DNA of 64,000 bases from Methylotenera sp. (GTDB lineage Bacteria > Pseudomonadota > Gammaproteobacteria > Burkholderiales > Methylophilaceae): assembly GCA_030652995.1 (NCBI GenBank), contig JAUSAG010000005.1:1-64000 (forward strand), written 5' to 3'. The position numbers were made by a program, and so were the translations under genes. The notes under the pieces are model-generated. The model saw nothing but the letters and a program-made list of their open reading frames with translations. It did no database searches and was not told the DNA's origin. Shown here piece by piece: positions 37,312 to 45,917 of the stretch; the stretch's first letter is position 1, and each line of letters starts with the position of its first letter.

Positions 37312-37363
37312 TTGCATACCGATAAAACAGTACATATAATAGTTAAATACTTTTTTATCGGTA
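37312..37363 (+). promoter_or_regulatory. hipBA promoter with paired operators
   Basis: A near-consensus promoter, TTGCAT (37312-37317), 17 bp, TATAAT (37335-37340), precedes hipB. The 11-bp perfect inverted repeat TACCGATAAAA (37317-37327) and TTTTATCGGTA (37353-37363) flanks the -10 box. HipB repressors bind paired sites around the promoter, so this is the likely autoregulatory operator. Confidence 0.75.
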
Positions 37364-37369
37364 TTTATT

Positions 37370-37690
37370 ATGCCAAAAAGAAAATCAGATAGCCTTCCTA
37401 TTCCTTTACCTGTTGAGCATTTGCTTGTTCAATGGGGTAAGGCTGTGCGAGTGCAACGCCAAATAGCACAGCTACCTATGCGAGATTTTTCTTATCGTAT
37501 CAATGTGAGTTTAGATACCCTGCAGCGTCTAGAGCGCGGCGAACCTACAGTGCAAGTCAGCACATACCTTAATGCTATGCTAGTGCTTGGTATATTGGAT
37601 AAGCTTTGCAAAATACCAGACGAGAGTATGGTTACCACCAACCGCCTCCGTGTTCGTAAAAATCAAGAATTAGACAATGATTACTTCTAG
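37370..37690 (+). CDS. hipB: HipB-like HTH antitoxin/repressor
   Basis: 106 residues. An Xre-type HTH covers residues 25-75 (VRVQRQIAQLPMRDFSYRINVSLDTLQRLERGEPTV). It precedes hipA with a 14-bp overlap. HipB usually neutralises the HipA kinase and represses the operon. An inverted repeat lies at its promoter. Confidence 0.85.
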   Translation: MPKRKSDSLPIPLPVEHLLVQWGKAVRVQRQIAQLPMRDFSYRINVSLDTLQRLERGEPTVQVSTYLNAMLVLGILDKLCKIPDESMVTTNRLRVRKNQELDNDYF

Positions 37691-38942
37691 TGTTTTTGTA
37701 CATTTACAGAGACCTGATAACGGCGAATGGGTGACCGTGGGTAGGTACACCTTAACCCGCGCAGAAAAGCGCATTGAAAGATCAATTGGCAAATTTATCT
37801 ACGCACCTTCTTATTTACAGGCTGGTTATCCATGGGTGATAGATCCTATTAACCTGCCTAGATTAGATAGGGCGGTTGTTTATACTGCACCGAGATATGA
37901 TGGCCTCACTGATGTGCTTAGAGATATTGGCCCCGATGCTTGGGGAAAGCTGCTTATTCAGCGTGAGCATCATTTGCCGGCTACGGCGCATGAGTTTGAA
38001 TATTTAATCAATGCCAGCAATGCTGATAGATGGGGTGCGTTGACTATTAGCACAACAAGAAACCCGAACCCAGCTTTAGCTTCCAGCCCAAAATTGGCAA
38101 AAATTGATGAATTGCTTGAAGAGTTACACTTAATGGCAGGGCAAAAAGCGCCAAAATATCCAGCGCTAAGAAAACGCCTGATAAAAACACCTAGCTTGGG
38201 CGGTGCACGCCCTAAAGCAACGGTACAAGATGGTGATGATTACTGGCTGGTTAAGCCTACCATTGCTACAGATGTGAGTAACACGGCACTATTAGAGTAT
38301 GCGACCTTGAAATGGGGCGCACGTGCACAACTCAATATGGCAGAGTGTCGTTTGTACCAAGATCATGCGCGTAGTGCAGTGCTGGTTAAAAGGTTTGATA
38401 GAACAGGTGCGCAACGTCATATGGTCATCAGTGGTGCCTCGTTACTAGAGACAGAATATCCTGCCAGCAGACATTATGGAGGGCAAAACCAAGCGCGATG
38501 GAGCTACCCGCTCTTAGCACAGGCATTGCGACGCATCGGTGCGCCAAAGTCAGATTTAAATGAGCTATTTGGACGCATGCTGTTCAACGCTTTATGTGGA
38601 AACGATGATGACCACCCTCGTAATCATGCTGCGATTTGGAATCAACAAGAGCGTAAATGGCGCTTGGCACCTGCATTTGATGTTGTACCCAATATCTCTG
38701 ATATGCCTAGGCGCCTTGCTATGCAGCTCTCTGCAAATCGATGGGATATTTCGCAAGAAGCATTGTTGGCTGATTGGCGTTATTTTGGGTTTGAATCAAT
38801 CATTCAGGCAGAGCAGTACCGAAATCAAAAGATTAAGCAGATTTCTTTAGCGGCTAAAGTGCTAGACGATATTGGTTTGCCACAAGAGCAGGTGCAATTA
38901 TTGAGGCTGCATATGAACAAGACAATACAGCGATTAACTTAA
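37677..38942 (+). CDS. hipA: HipA-like serine/threonine kinase toxin
   Basis: 421 residues. The N-terminal HipA domain is followed by the kinase core: the glycine loop TPSLGGARPK at 171-180, catalytic CGNDDDHPRN at 307-316 and the metal-binding FDVVP at 334-338. HipA-family kinases phosphorylate aminoacyl-tRNA synthetases such as GltX and cause dormancy. All kinase residues appear present, so it is probably active. Confidence 0.88.
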   Translation: MITSSVFVHLQRPDNGEWVTVGRYTLTRAEKRIERSIGKFIYAPSYLQAGYPWVIDPINLPRLDRAVVYTAPRYDGLTDVLRDIGPDAWGKLLIQREHHLPATAHEFEYLINASNADRWGALTISTTRNPNPALASSPKLAKIDELLEELHLMAGQKAPKYPALRKRLIKTPSLGGARPKATVQDGDDYWLVKPTIATDVSNTALLEYATLKWGARAQLNMAECRLYQDHARSAVLVKRFDRTGAQRHMVISGASLLETEYPASRHYGGQNQARWSYPLLAQALRRIGAPKSDLNELFGRMLFNALCGNDDDHPRNHAAIWNQQERKWRLAPAFDVVPNISDMPRRLAMQLSANRWDISQEALLADWRYFGFESIIQAEQYRNQKIKQISLAAKVLDDIGLPQEQVQLLRLHMNKTIQRLT

Positions 38943-38990
38943 AGAGGGCTTTGCATGTACCGAGTTTATTGTAATCTCATTAAAGCTGTC

Positions 38991-39010
38991 ATTCTGACGC
39001 AAGTCAGAAT
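38991..39010. repeat. Small dispersed-type hairpin
   Basis: ATTCTGAC-GCAA-GTCAGAAT is a perfect 8-bp stem with a 4-nt loop, 48 bp after hipA. The sequence resembles short hairpin repeats scattered between genes in many proteobacteria. It may also terminate hipBA transcription, though no T run follows. Nothing else is seen between 38943 and 39077. Confidence 0.55.
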
Positions 39011-39077
39011 CTGCTACATATCTTTTACACTAGTAGCCTAAGGATTTATTTTCCCCACACCACTGAAATTTTTTGAT

Positions 39078-39110
39078 AAACTATGTGTTCAGCATTTGAA
39101 CACATAGTTT
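39078..39110. promoter_or_regulatory. 14-bp inverted repeat upstream of the EPS regulator
   Basis: AAACTATGTGTTCA (39078-39091) and TGAACACATAGTTT (39097-39110) form a perfect inverted repeat with a 5-nt spacer, ending 9 bp before the regulator start. A TTGATA box overlaps its left edge. It could be the regulator's own operator or a 5' leader hairpin. Confidence 0.65.
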
Positions 39111-39119
39111 ATTTTATTT

Positions 39120-39452
39120 ATGCTTACAGACGAATATCGCTATAAAATACTCAAACTGGTAGAAGCAAAGCCGGAAATCAGCCAGCGTGAACTTGCCGCG
39201 GAGCTAGGTATTAGCTTGGGTAAAGCAAATTTTTGCCTTAAAGCACTGATAGAAGTTGGGCTGTTAAAAGCGACTAATTTCAGAAATAGTAAAAATAAGC
39301 TGGCTTATATGTATTTACTGACCCCAACAGGAATCGAAGAAAAAGCAAAAATCACATTAAGATTTTTGAAAAATAAAATGCAGGAATATGAGTCTCTAAA
39401 GTTAGAAATTGATATTTTAAATCAAGAAGTTAAAGCTGAAGATGTTAGTTAG
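39120..39452 (+). CDS. MarR-type EPS-associated transcriptional regulator
   Basis: 110 residues. A winged HTH covers residues 5-70 ([44 protein letters not shown]), followed by a helical C-terminal tail that may dimerise. This matches the small MarR family regulators that stand first in extracellular polysaccharide loci. It probably controls the downstream locus. Confidence 0.82.
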   Translation: MLTDEYRYKILKLVEAKPEISQRELAAELGISLGKANFCLKALIEVGLLKATNFRNSKNKLAYMYLLTPTGIEEKAKITLRFLKNKMQEYESLKLEIDILNQEVKAEDVS

Positions 39453-39546
39453 CGCGTTGCTGTTAATATTCTATATGGTAATTGATAACTATTGGTTTTT
39501 TTTGAGTGGTAATTTGGTAGTTTAAATTTTGCAGGGTAAAAATAAT

Positions 39547-40842
39547 ATGAGTGCAACTGATAAAAAAATCGCCATTATTGGTTTGGGCTACGTTGGCTTG
39601 CCATTAGCAGTAGAGTTTGGTAAAACTAGACCTGTTATTGGTTTTGATATCAATCAAAAACGTATTGCAGAATTAGAAAACGGCCAAGATCACACTTTAG
39701 AAGTGACGCCTGAAGAATTAACGCATGCTAGCTTTCTAGAGTACACAGCAAATGCTGATGCACTTAAATCAGCCAGTATTTTTATCGTCACTGTCCCTAC
39801 GCCAATAGATAAAGCAAATCGTCCTGATTTAACCCCGCTAGTGAAGGCTAGTGAAACGGTAGGTAAGGCACTCAAAAAAGGCGATATCGTTATTTATGAG
39901 TCCACAGTTTATCCTGGGTGTACTGAGGAAGTTTGCGTCCCTACGCTAGAAAAAAACTCAGGTTTAAAATTTAATGTGGATTTTTACTGTGGATATAGTC
40001 CTGAGCGAATTAATCCAGGTGACAAAGTAAATACTTTAACTAAAATTAAAAAAATCACTAGCGGATCAACACCAGAGATAGCGGATGAAGTAGATGCGTT
40101 ATACGCCTCAATCATTACCGCAGGCACGCATAAGGCGTCTAATATCAAAGTGGCTGAAGCGGCTAAAATTATTGAAAACACCCAGCGTGATTTAAATATT
40201 GCATTAGTCAATGAATTGTCAGTATTGTTTGAGCGCTTGAATATTGACACTATGGAGGTGCTGGAAGCGGCTGGTACAAAATGGAATTTCTTACCATTTA
40301 GGCCTGGCATGGTGGGTGGGCATTGTATTGGTGTTGATCCATATTATCTGACGCATAAAGCGGAAGAGGTTGGCTACCACCCACAAATCATTGCTTCAGG
40401 CCGGCGCATGAACGACAACATGGCGAGATACGCAGCTAGAAATGTCATTAAACTAATGTTAAAAAATGGAATTGATGTTTCTAAAAGCAAAGTAGGCGTG
40501 ATGGGCGTTACTTTTAAGGAAGATTGTCCAGATATTCGCAATAGTAAAGTGGTTGACCTGATTAAAGAGTTTCAGGCTTGGGGTGTGAATATTGTTGTTG
40601 CTGATCCTTATGCAGATGCAGAGGAAGTGTTTCATGAATATGGGGTGACGCTTAATACAATGGAAGATTTATCTTCAGTAGACGCTTTAGTTGTTGCCGT
40701 AGGACACAAGGTTTATCGTAATATGGAGCTTGCAGAACTCAAAAAAATGTTGAAGTCTGAAAAGCCTGTACTGGCTGATTTGAAAGCGCTATATGACAGA
40801 CATGCCGCAGCCGCATTAGGTTTAACCGTGTTTAGATTCTAA
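39547..40842 (+). CDS. tviB: UDP-N-acetylhexosamine 6-dehydrogenase (TviB/WbpA family)
   Basis: 431 residues from ATG at 39547, with AGGG upstream; a TTG-type start at 39529 is less likely. NAD-binding IIGLGYVGLPLA, the YESTVYPGCTEE and GYSPERINPGDK segments, and catalytic Cys260 in GGHCIGVDPYY are present. It oxidises UDP-GlcNAc (or GalNAc) twice to the uronic acid. The WbpB, WbpD and WbpE homologs that follow point to a UDP-GlcNAcA route. Confidence 0.9.
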   Translation: MSATDKKIAIIGLGYVGLPLAVEFGKTRPVIGFDINQKRIAELENGQDHTLEVTPEELTHASFLEYTANADALKSASIFIVTVPTPIDKANRPDLTPLVKASETVGKALKKGDIVIYESTVYPGCTEEVCVPTLEKNSGLKFNVDFYCGYSPERINPGDKVNTLTKIKKITSGSTPEIADEVDALYASIITAGTHKASNIKVAEAAKIIENTQRDLNIALVNELSVLFERLNIDTMEVLEAAGTKWNFLPFRPGMVGGHCIGVDPYYLTHKAEEVGYHPQIIASGRRMNDNMARYAARNVIKLMLKNGIDVSKSKVGVMGVTFKEDCPDIRNSKVVDLIKEFQAWGVNIVVADPYADAEEVFHEYGVTLNTMEDLSSVDALVVAVGHKVYRNMELAELKKMLKSEKPVLADLKALYDRHAAAALGLTVFRF

Positions 40843-40886
40843 AGTCTAGATTTTAAGAATACATACAAATAAAAGAGACATTCAAA

Positions 40887-41948
40887 ATGTATCATTTGCA
40901 AGCACCAATCTTGAATAGAAAAATCCGTTTTGCACTCGTAGGTTGTGGGCGCATTGCTCAAAATCACTTTGCAGCCATTAAACAGCATGGTGACCATGCT
41001 GAGTTGGTGGGTGTTTGTGATATTAATCCAACCGCATTGGCAGAAGCCGTTAAAACAACTGGCGCAAAACCGTTTAATTCGCTCAAAGAGATGTTGGCTA
41101 ATAGTGATGCCGATGTTTTTATCTTAACCACACCGTCAGGTTTGCATCCAGATCAAGCGATTGAGATTGCCCAAGCAGGCCGTAATGTGATTACCGAAAA
41201 GCCGATGGCAACACGTTTGGCAGATGGTAAACGCATGGTAAAAGCATGTGATGAAGCCGGTGTGCGTTTGTTTGTGGTCAAGCAAAATCGCCGCAATGCA
41301 ACATTGCAGTTACTTAAAAAAGCCATTGAGCAAAAGCGCTTCGGTAAAATTTACATGGTTAATCTCAACGTGTTTTGGACACGCCCGCAATCGTATTACG
41401 ATCAAGGAGCATGGCGTGGTAAGTGGGAATATGACGGCGGCGCATTTATGAACCAAGCCAGTCATTATGTTGATTTAATTGAATGGCTGATTGGCCCGCT
41501 GGAAAGCTTACAAGCCTATACCGCAACACTAGAGCGTGATATTGAGGCTGAAGATACAGGTGTCATTAGCTTGCGCTGGCGCAACGGGGCTTTGGGCTCC
41601 ATGAACGTGACCATGCTGACTTACCCTAAGAACCTGGAAGGTAGTATTACTATCTTGGGTGAAAAGGGCACGGTTCGCATTGGCGGCATGGCGGTGAATG
41701 AAGTGCAGCATTGGGAATTTGCAGATGCTGACCCAGATGATGAAAAAGTAAAAGCAGCAAGTTATGAAACAACCTCTGTTTATGGTTTTGGTCACCCACT
41801 CTATTACGATAACGTGATTAAAGTGATGCGTGGTGAAGCAGAACCAGAAACTGACGGTCGCGAAGGTTTGAAATCATTAGAGGTTATTATTGCAACCTAC
41901 CTTTCAGCCCGTGATGGCAAACGTGTTGGCTTGCCTTTGGATTATTAA
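40887..41948 (+). CDS. wbpB: WbpB-like Gfo/Idh/MocA oxidoreductase
   Basis: 353 residues. Rossmann motif [14 protein letters not shown], the EKPMATRL motif carrying the catalytic Lys, and [20 protein letters not shown] are typical of sugar-nucleotide 3-dehydrogenases of the WbpB type. It oxidises C3 of UDP-GlcNAcA with NAD recycling through 2-oxoglutarate, feeding the WbpE aminotransferase. It sits between TviB and the WbpD-like acetyltransferase. Confidence 0.85.
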   Translation: MYHLQAPILNRKIRFALVGCGRIAQNHFAAIKQHGDHAELVGVCDINPTALAEAVKTTGAKPFNSLKEMLANSDADVFILTTPSGLHPDQAIEIAQAGRNVITEKPMATRLADGKRMVKACDEAGVRLFVVKQNRRNATLQLLKKAIEQKRFGKIYMVNLNVFWTRPQSYYDQGAWRGKWEYDGGAFMNQASHYVDLIEWLIGPLESLQAYTATLERDIEAEDTGVISLRWRNGALGSMNVTMLTYPKNLEGSITILGEKGTVRIGGMAVNEVQHWEFADADPDDEKVKAASYETTSVYGFGHPLYYDNVIKVMRGEAEPETDGREGLKSLEVIIATYLSARDGKRVGLPLDY

Positions 41949-41950
41949 AG

Positions 41951-42529
41951 ATGGCTGTGACAGTACATTCGAGTGCTATTGTTGATGATGGTGCGCAAAT
42001 AGGTGAGGGTAGCCGTGTTTGGCACTTTGCCCATGTTTGCGCCGGCGCTAAAATCGGTAATGACTGCTCGTTAGGGCAAAATGTGTTTGTTGGTAACAAA
42101 GTGGCTATCGGCAACAACGTAAAGATACAAAACAACGTTTCAGTTTATGATAATGTGACGCTGGAAGACGATGTATTTTGTGGCCCCAGCATGGTGTTTA
42201 CAAATGTTTACAACCCACGTTCAGCAGTGTCACGTAAAGATGAATATCGTAATACCTTAGTTAAAAAGGGTGTTACATTAGGTGCAAATAGTACGATTGT
42301 ATGCGGCATTACAATAGGTGAATATGCGTTTATTGGCGCGGGTGCGGTAGTGAATAAAGCTGTGCCGGCCTACGCCTTAATGGTAGGCGTGCCTGCCAAA
42401 CAAATTGGCTGGATGAGCGCGTATGGTGAAAAGTTAGACTTGCCTCTAAAAGGTGATGCGATGACAACATGCCCCCATACGGGTAAAACCTATATTTTGA
42501 GTGCAGGTCAGCTCACAATGAAAGGATAA
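41951..42529 (+). CDS. wbpD: WbpD-like UDP-sugar N-acetyltransferase
   Basis: 192 residues, left-handed beta-helix with hexapeptide repeats ([20 protein letters not shown], then [20 protein letters not shown]). The [18 protein letters not shown] segment is characteristic of WbpD. It acetylates the 3-amino group made by WbpE. It starts two bases after wbpB; the next gene starts three bases later. Confidence 0.87.
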   Translation: MAVTVHSSAIVDDGAQIGEGSRVWHFAHVCAGAKIGNDCSLGQNVFVGNKVAIGNNVKIQNNVSVYDNVTLEDDVFCGPSMVFTNVYNPRSAVSRKDEYRNTLVKKGVTLGANSTIVCGITIGEYAFIGAGAVVNKAVPAYALMVGVPAKQIGWMSAYGEKLDLPLKGDAMTTCPHTGKTYILSAGQLTMKG

Positions 42530-42532
42530 ATC

Positions 42533-42817
42533 ATGCAAGTAGAAGCAATTTATAACCAAGGTAAAATTGAACTATCTCAGCCCTTACGTTTAAAGCATAA
42601 CAACGTAAGATTAGTAGTCACTGTGCCTGATGACGAGATTGAAGTTCAAGATAATACATACAATTTACCGCCAGAAGTGATTGCAGAAGCTGAAAAAATG
42701 CGAAAACGATTAGATGATGTGATGAATGCCCCTTTACCACCTGATGACGAACTACCACCACTATCTGCCAAGCAGTTATCGCGCATAGAAGCCTTTGCAT
42801 TACGTGAGGATAGATAG
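42533..42817 (+). CDS. Small antitoxin-like protein preceding a PIN domain
   Basis: 94 residues. The N-terminal MQVEAIYNQGKIELSQPL and RLVVTVPDDEI form a predicted small beta-barrel like AF2212/AbrB-type antitoxins. The C-terminal half is helical, acidic and proline-rich (NAPLPPDDELPPLSAKQL), suited to wrapping a toxin. It starts three bases after wbpD and ends three bases before the PIN-aminotransferase gene. Function as an antitoxin is inferred from fold and position. Confidence 0.65.
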   Translation: MQVEAIYNQGKIELSQPLRLKHNNVRLVVTVPDDEIEVQDNTYNLPPEVIAEAEKMRKRLDDVMNAPLPPDDELPPLSAKQLSRIEAFALREDR

Positions 42818-42820
42818 CGC

Positions 42821-44371
42821 ATGGATTTGTTACTAGATGTTAATGTTGCAATTGACGTGTGTACTAAGCGAGCTGGTTTTTATGAGGTGGCAGATTACGC
42901 GTTGGCTAAGTGCAAGCAAACAGGTGGGCGAGCTTGGTTATATACAGGTAGTGTGCAAACACTGGAGTATGTTGCTCGTGCAGAGATCAGGCAACATATG
43001 AATCAAGCAGGTAGAGATTTGACTGCCCGTCAAATTGAAAAGTTGACTCGCCAAATGCTTAAAGCTTTTGCGGCTGATAAATATTGGTTGGCTGCACTAG
43101 CCGAAGAGGGGGATGTATTTGACAGTGAAGACCCTGAAGATGAGCAGTTAGTGACGGCATTAGAGCGTTTTAAGCATGGAGATATTTTTTTGTTGACGCG
43201 TGATGAACGCCTCTTGAAGTTAAATGATTCGCGCATTATCAGCCCGCAAGCTTACTTAAATCTAGAGATTAACAGTAAGTCTATTGACTTCATTGACCTT
43301 AAAACACAGCAAAACTCTATACGCCCTCAGTTAGAAAAAAATATTCATCGTGTACTTAATCACGGCCAATATGTTATGGGCCCTGAGGTTGCCGAGCTTG
43401 AAACCAAGCTTGCTGAGTATGTAGGCGTAAAACACTGCATTAGCGCCAGTAGTGGCACAGATACACTAATGATTGCCATGATGGCACTAGGTATAGGTGC
43501 TGGGGATGAAGTGATTACCACGCCATTCACCTTTATTGCCACGGGGGAGATGATTGCTCTGCTAGGTGCTATACCAGTATTTGTAGATATTGACCCACGT
43601 ACTTATAACATTGACCCTGCCAAAATTGAAGCAGCAATTACTCTCAAAACTAAAGCTATTATGCCGGTGAGCTTATATGGGCAATGCGCTGATTTTGATG
43701 CTGTTAACGCAATTGCTGATAAGCATGGCTTGCCAGTGATTGAAGATGCTGCACAATCTTTTGGCGCAACTTATAAGGGCAGAAAAAGCTGTAATCTTTC
43801 TACCATAGGCTCAACAAGTTTTTTCCCAAGTAAACCGTTGGGAGCTTACGGTGATGGCGGTGCCTTATTCACTAACGATGATGCGCTAGCAAAAGCCATG
43901 CGTGAAATTAGGGCACATGGGCAGGAAAGACATTATTACCACCCGCGGATTGGAATAAATGGTCGTTTAGACACCTTGCAAGCAGCTATTCTGTTGGCAA
44001 AAATGGAAGTGTTTCCACAAGAAGTTCTTGCTCGCCATAGAATTGCACAGCAATATGATAGTCTGCTGATGAGCGCTGTTGTTACGCCATATATTGAAAA
44101 ATTTAATTTGTCGGTATATGCGCAATATACAATTCTGGTAGATGACCGTGCAACCTTGCAACAAAAGCTAAAGGTAATTGGTGTGCCAACCGCTGTGCAT
44201 TATCCAATCCCACTCAATCTTCAGCCCGTATTTGAGAGCCTAAATAAGCCAGAAGGCTCATACCCAGTTTCTGAGTCAATAGCAAAGCGTGTGATGAGTC
44301 TACCTATGAGCCCTTATATGAGTGATTCTACAATTCAACAAATCGCTCATGCCGTGTTAGAGCAAGTATGA
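42821..44371 (+). CDS. PIN-domain / WbpE aminotransferase fusion
   Basis: 516 residues in one open frame. Residues 1-148 are a PIN domain: Asp6 in LLLDVNVAIDV, Glu49 in QTLEY, acidic EDPEDEQ at 103-109 and LLTRDERLL at 124-132. From about 155 (IDFIDLKTQQ) to the end it is a DegT/DnrJ/EryC1 aminotransferase of the WbpE type, with PLP Lys338 in SFFPSKPLGAYGDGG. Free-standing WbpE normally begins with Met at the position of Ile155; no ATG, GTG or TTG is in frame there. Both domains look complete. The aminotransferase would convert the 3-oxo sugar made by WbpB. Confidence 0.88.
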   Translation: MDLLLDVNVAIDVCTKRAGFYEVADYALAKCKQTGGRAWLYTGSVQTLEYVARAEIRQHMNQAGRDLTARQIEKLTRQMLKAFAADKYWLAALAEEGDVFDSEDPEDEQLVTALERFKHGDIFLLTRDERLLKLNDSRIISPQAYLNLEINSKSIDFIDLKTQQNSIRPQLEKNIHRVLNHGQYVMGPEVAELETKLAEYVGVKHCISASSGTDTLMIAMMALGIGAGDEVITTPFTFIATGEMIALLGAIPVFVDIDPRTYNIDPAKIEAAITLKTKAIMPVSLYGQCADFDAVNAIADKHGLPVIEDAAQSFGATYKGRKSCNLSTIGSTSFFPSKPLGAYGDGGALFTNDDALAKAMREIRAHGQERHYYHPRIGINGRLDTLQAAILLAKMEVFPQEVLARHRIAQQYDSLLMSAVVTPYIEKFNLSVYAQYTILVDDRATLQQKLKVIGVPTAVHYPIPLNLQPVFESLNKPEGSYPVSESIAKRVMSLPMSPYMSDSTIQQIAHAVLEQV

Positions 44372-44922
44372 ATAGTGTATTTATTCATCCAACTGCCAAT
44401 GTTTCAGAGAGTAGCCTGATTGGTGAAGGTACAAAAGTGTGGGTAAATGTGCAGATTCGGGAAAATGCTGAAATTGGCAATAGTTGCATTATTTCTAAAG
44501 ATGTTTACATTGATCATGGAGTGAAGATTGGCAACCACTGTAAGATTCAGAACAGTGTTTCAATTTATAACGGAGTGACAATAGAGGATGATGTTTTTGT
44601 TGGCCCTAATGTGGCATTTACAAATGACAAAGTCCCGCGAGCTTTCAACACTGAATGGAAAATTACTCCAACATTAGTAGAAAAGGGCTCAAGTATCGGC
44701 GCTAATTCAACCGTTGTTTGTGGCGTCGTTATCGGGAGTTATTCCATGATTGCAGCTGGTAGTGTTGTTACTAAGAATGTTCCTAAACATGCTTTAATGA
44801 TGGGTAATCCTAGCAAAGTAGTTGGTTATGTTTGTGAATGTGGACATCGCTTGGATTACCAAAATAAATGTACAGTTTGCGGAAAAATTACTAATATTAA
44901 TGGTTCTGGTGAAGTGATATGA
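44368..44922 (+). CDS. Second WbpD-like acetyltransferase with zinc-ribbon tail
   Basis: 184 residues. Hexapeptide repeats (IGEGTKVWVNVQIRENAEIG, then IGNHCKIQNSVSIYNGVTIE) resemble the first WbpD-like gene, followed by VAFTNDKVPRAF. The C-terminal CECGH...CTVCG motif is a probable zinc ribbon not present in the first copy. It overlaps the aminotransferase stop by 4 bp. It may acylate a second amino sugar. Confidence 0.82.
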   Translation: MNSVFIHPTANVSESSLIGEGTKVWVNVQIRENAEIGNSCIISKDVYIDHGVKIGNHCKIQNSVSIYNGVTIEDDVFVGPNVAFTNDKVPRAFNTEWKITPTLVEKGSSIGANSTVVCGVVIGSYSMIAAGSVVTKNVPKHALMMGNPSKVVGYVCECGHRLDYQNKCTVCGKITNINGSGEVI

Positions 44923-45908
44923 ATATCGCGTTAATTGGTTATGGTTACTGGGGTCCAAACGTAGCAAAAAACATATATGCAAATAAAAAACTTCACTTGC
45001 ATACCATTTGTGATTTAAAACAGGCGCGGCTTGAAAAAGCGCATAACCTTTACGTTGAGCACTCAAGCTACGAAACTGATTATCAAAAAGTTCTAAGTAA
45101 TCCTGAAGTTAAAGCCATTGCTGTGGCTGTTGAGACTAGTGCACATTTTCAGGTGGTGAAAGACGCGCTCAACGCGGGCAAGCATGTTTATGTAGAAAAG
45201 CCTTTTACATCAACGGTGAAAGAAGCAGAAGAGCTAGCAACTTTAGCCGAAAATAAAGGGCTTATCATCCATATTGATCACATTATGATGTACCACCCAT
45301 GTATTCAAAAAATACGTGACTTAATTGTTTCTGGCGAATTGGGTGATTTTTTATACATAGAAGCAATGCGGATGAATTTAGGACAAATTAAGAAAGATGT
45401 GAGTGCCATGGCAGATTTAGCTGTTCACGATTTATCAATCATTGACTATTTGTCTGATGGAAAAGAACCTTTTTACATCAAAGCCGTTGGTGAAAAAAAA
45501 TACAATCCTAAAGAAAGCCTGACATTCTTAATGTTAAGGTATGACAATTTCATTGCGCACATTCAGTCAAGCTGGATTTCACCGTTAAAGGAAAGAAAGC
45601 TCATTGTTGCAGGCACAAAAAAAATGGTGGTGTTTGATGATATGAAGCCATCAACGGAAAAGCTCACCATTTATGATAAAGGCGTAGATGTCATAGCAGG
45701 TAGTGATGTTGAGTATGAGGACTATGCAGTTAAAACACGGGTTGGAGATATTTGGATTCCATATATCCCAGAGAAGGATGCTCTTTTTAACAGCATAGAT
45801 CACTTTGCGTCTTGTATTGAATTAAACCAACAGTCGCAATCAGGCCCAGAACAAGCAATTCGCGTGCTGAAGATTTTAGAAACCGCAGAAGCAACAATGA
45901 ATACATAA
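44919..45908 (+). CDS. Gfo/Idh/MocA family oxidoreductase (second copy)
   Basis: 329 residues. NAD-binding LIGYGYWGPNVAKNI, catalytic Lys in VEKPFTST and the DHIMMYHP segment are typical. It is the second WbpB-like enzyme in the locus and overlaps the preceding acetyltransferase by 4 bp. The pair probably forms a second sugar-nucleotide oxidation step. Confidence 0.82.
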   Translation: MNIALIGYGYWGPNVAKNIYANKKLHLHTICDLKQARLEKAHNLYVEHSSYETDYQKVLSNPEVKAIAVAVETSAHFQVVKDALNAGKHVYVEKPFTSTVKEAEELATLAENKGLIIHIDHIMMYHPCIQKIRDLIVSGELGDFLYIEAMRMNLGQIKKDVSAMADLAVHDLSIIDYLSDGKEPFYIKAVGEKKYNPKESLTFLMLRYDNFIAHIQSSWISPLKERKLIVAGTKKMVVFDDMKPSTEKLTIYDKGVDVIAGSDVEYEDYAVKTRVGDIWIPYIPEKDALFNSIDHFASCIELNQQSQSGPEQAIRVLKILETAEATMNT

Positions 45909-45917
45909 GATGAAGAA

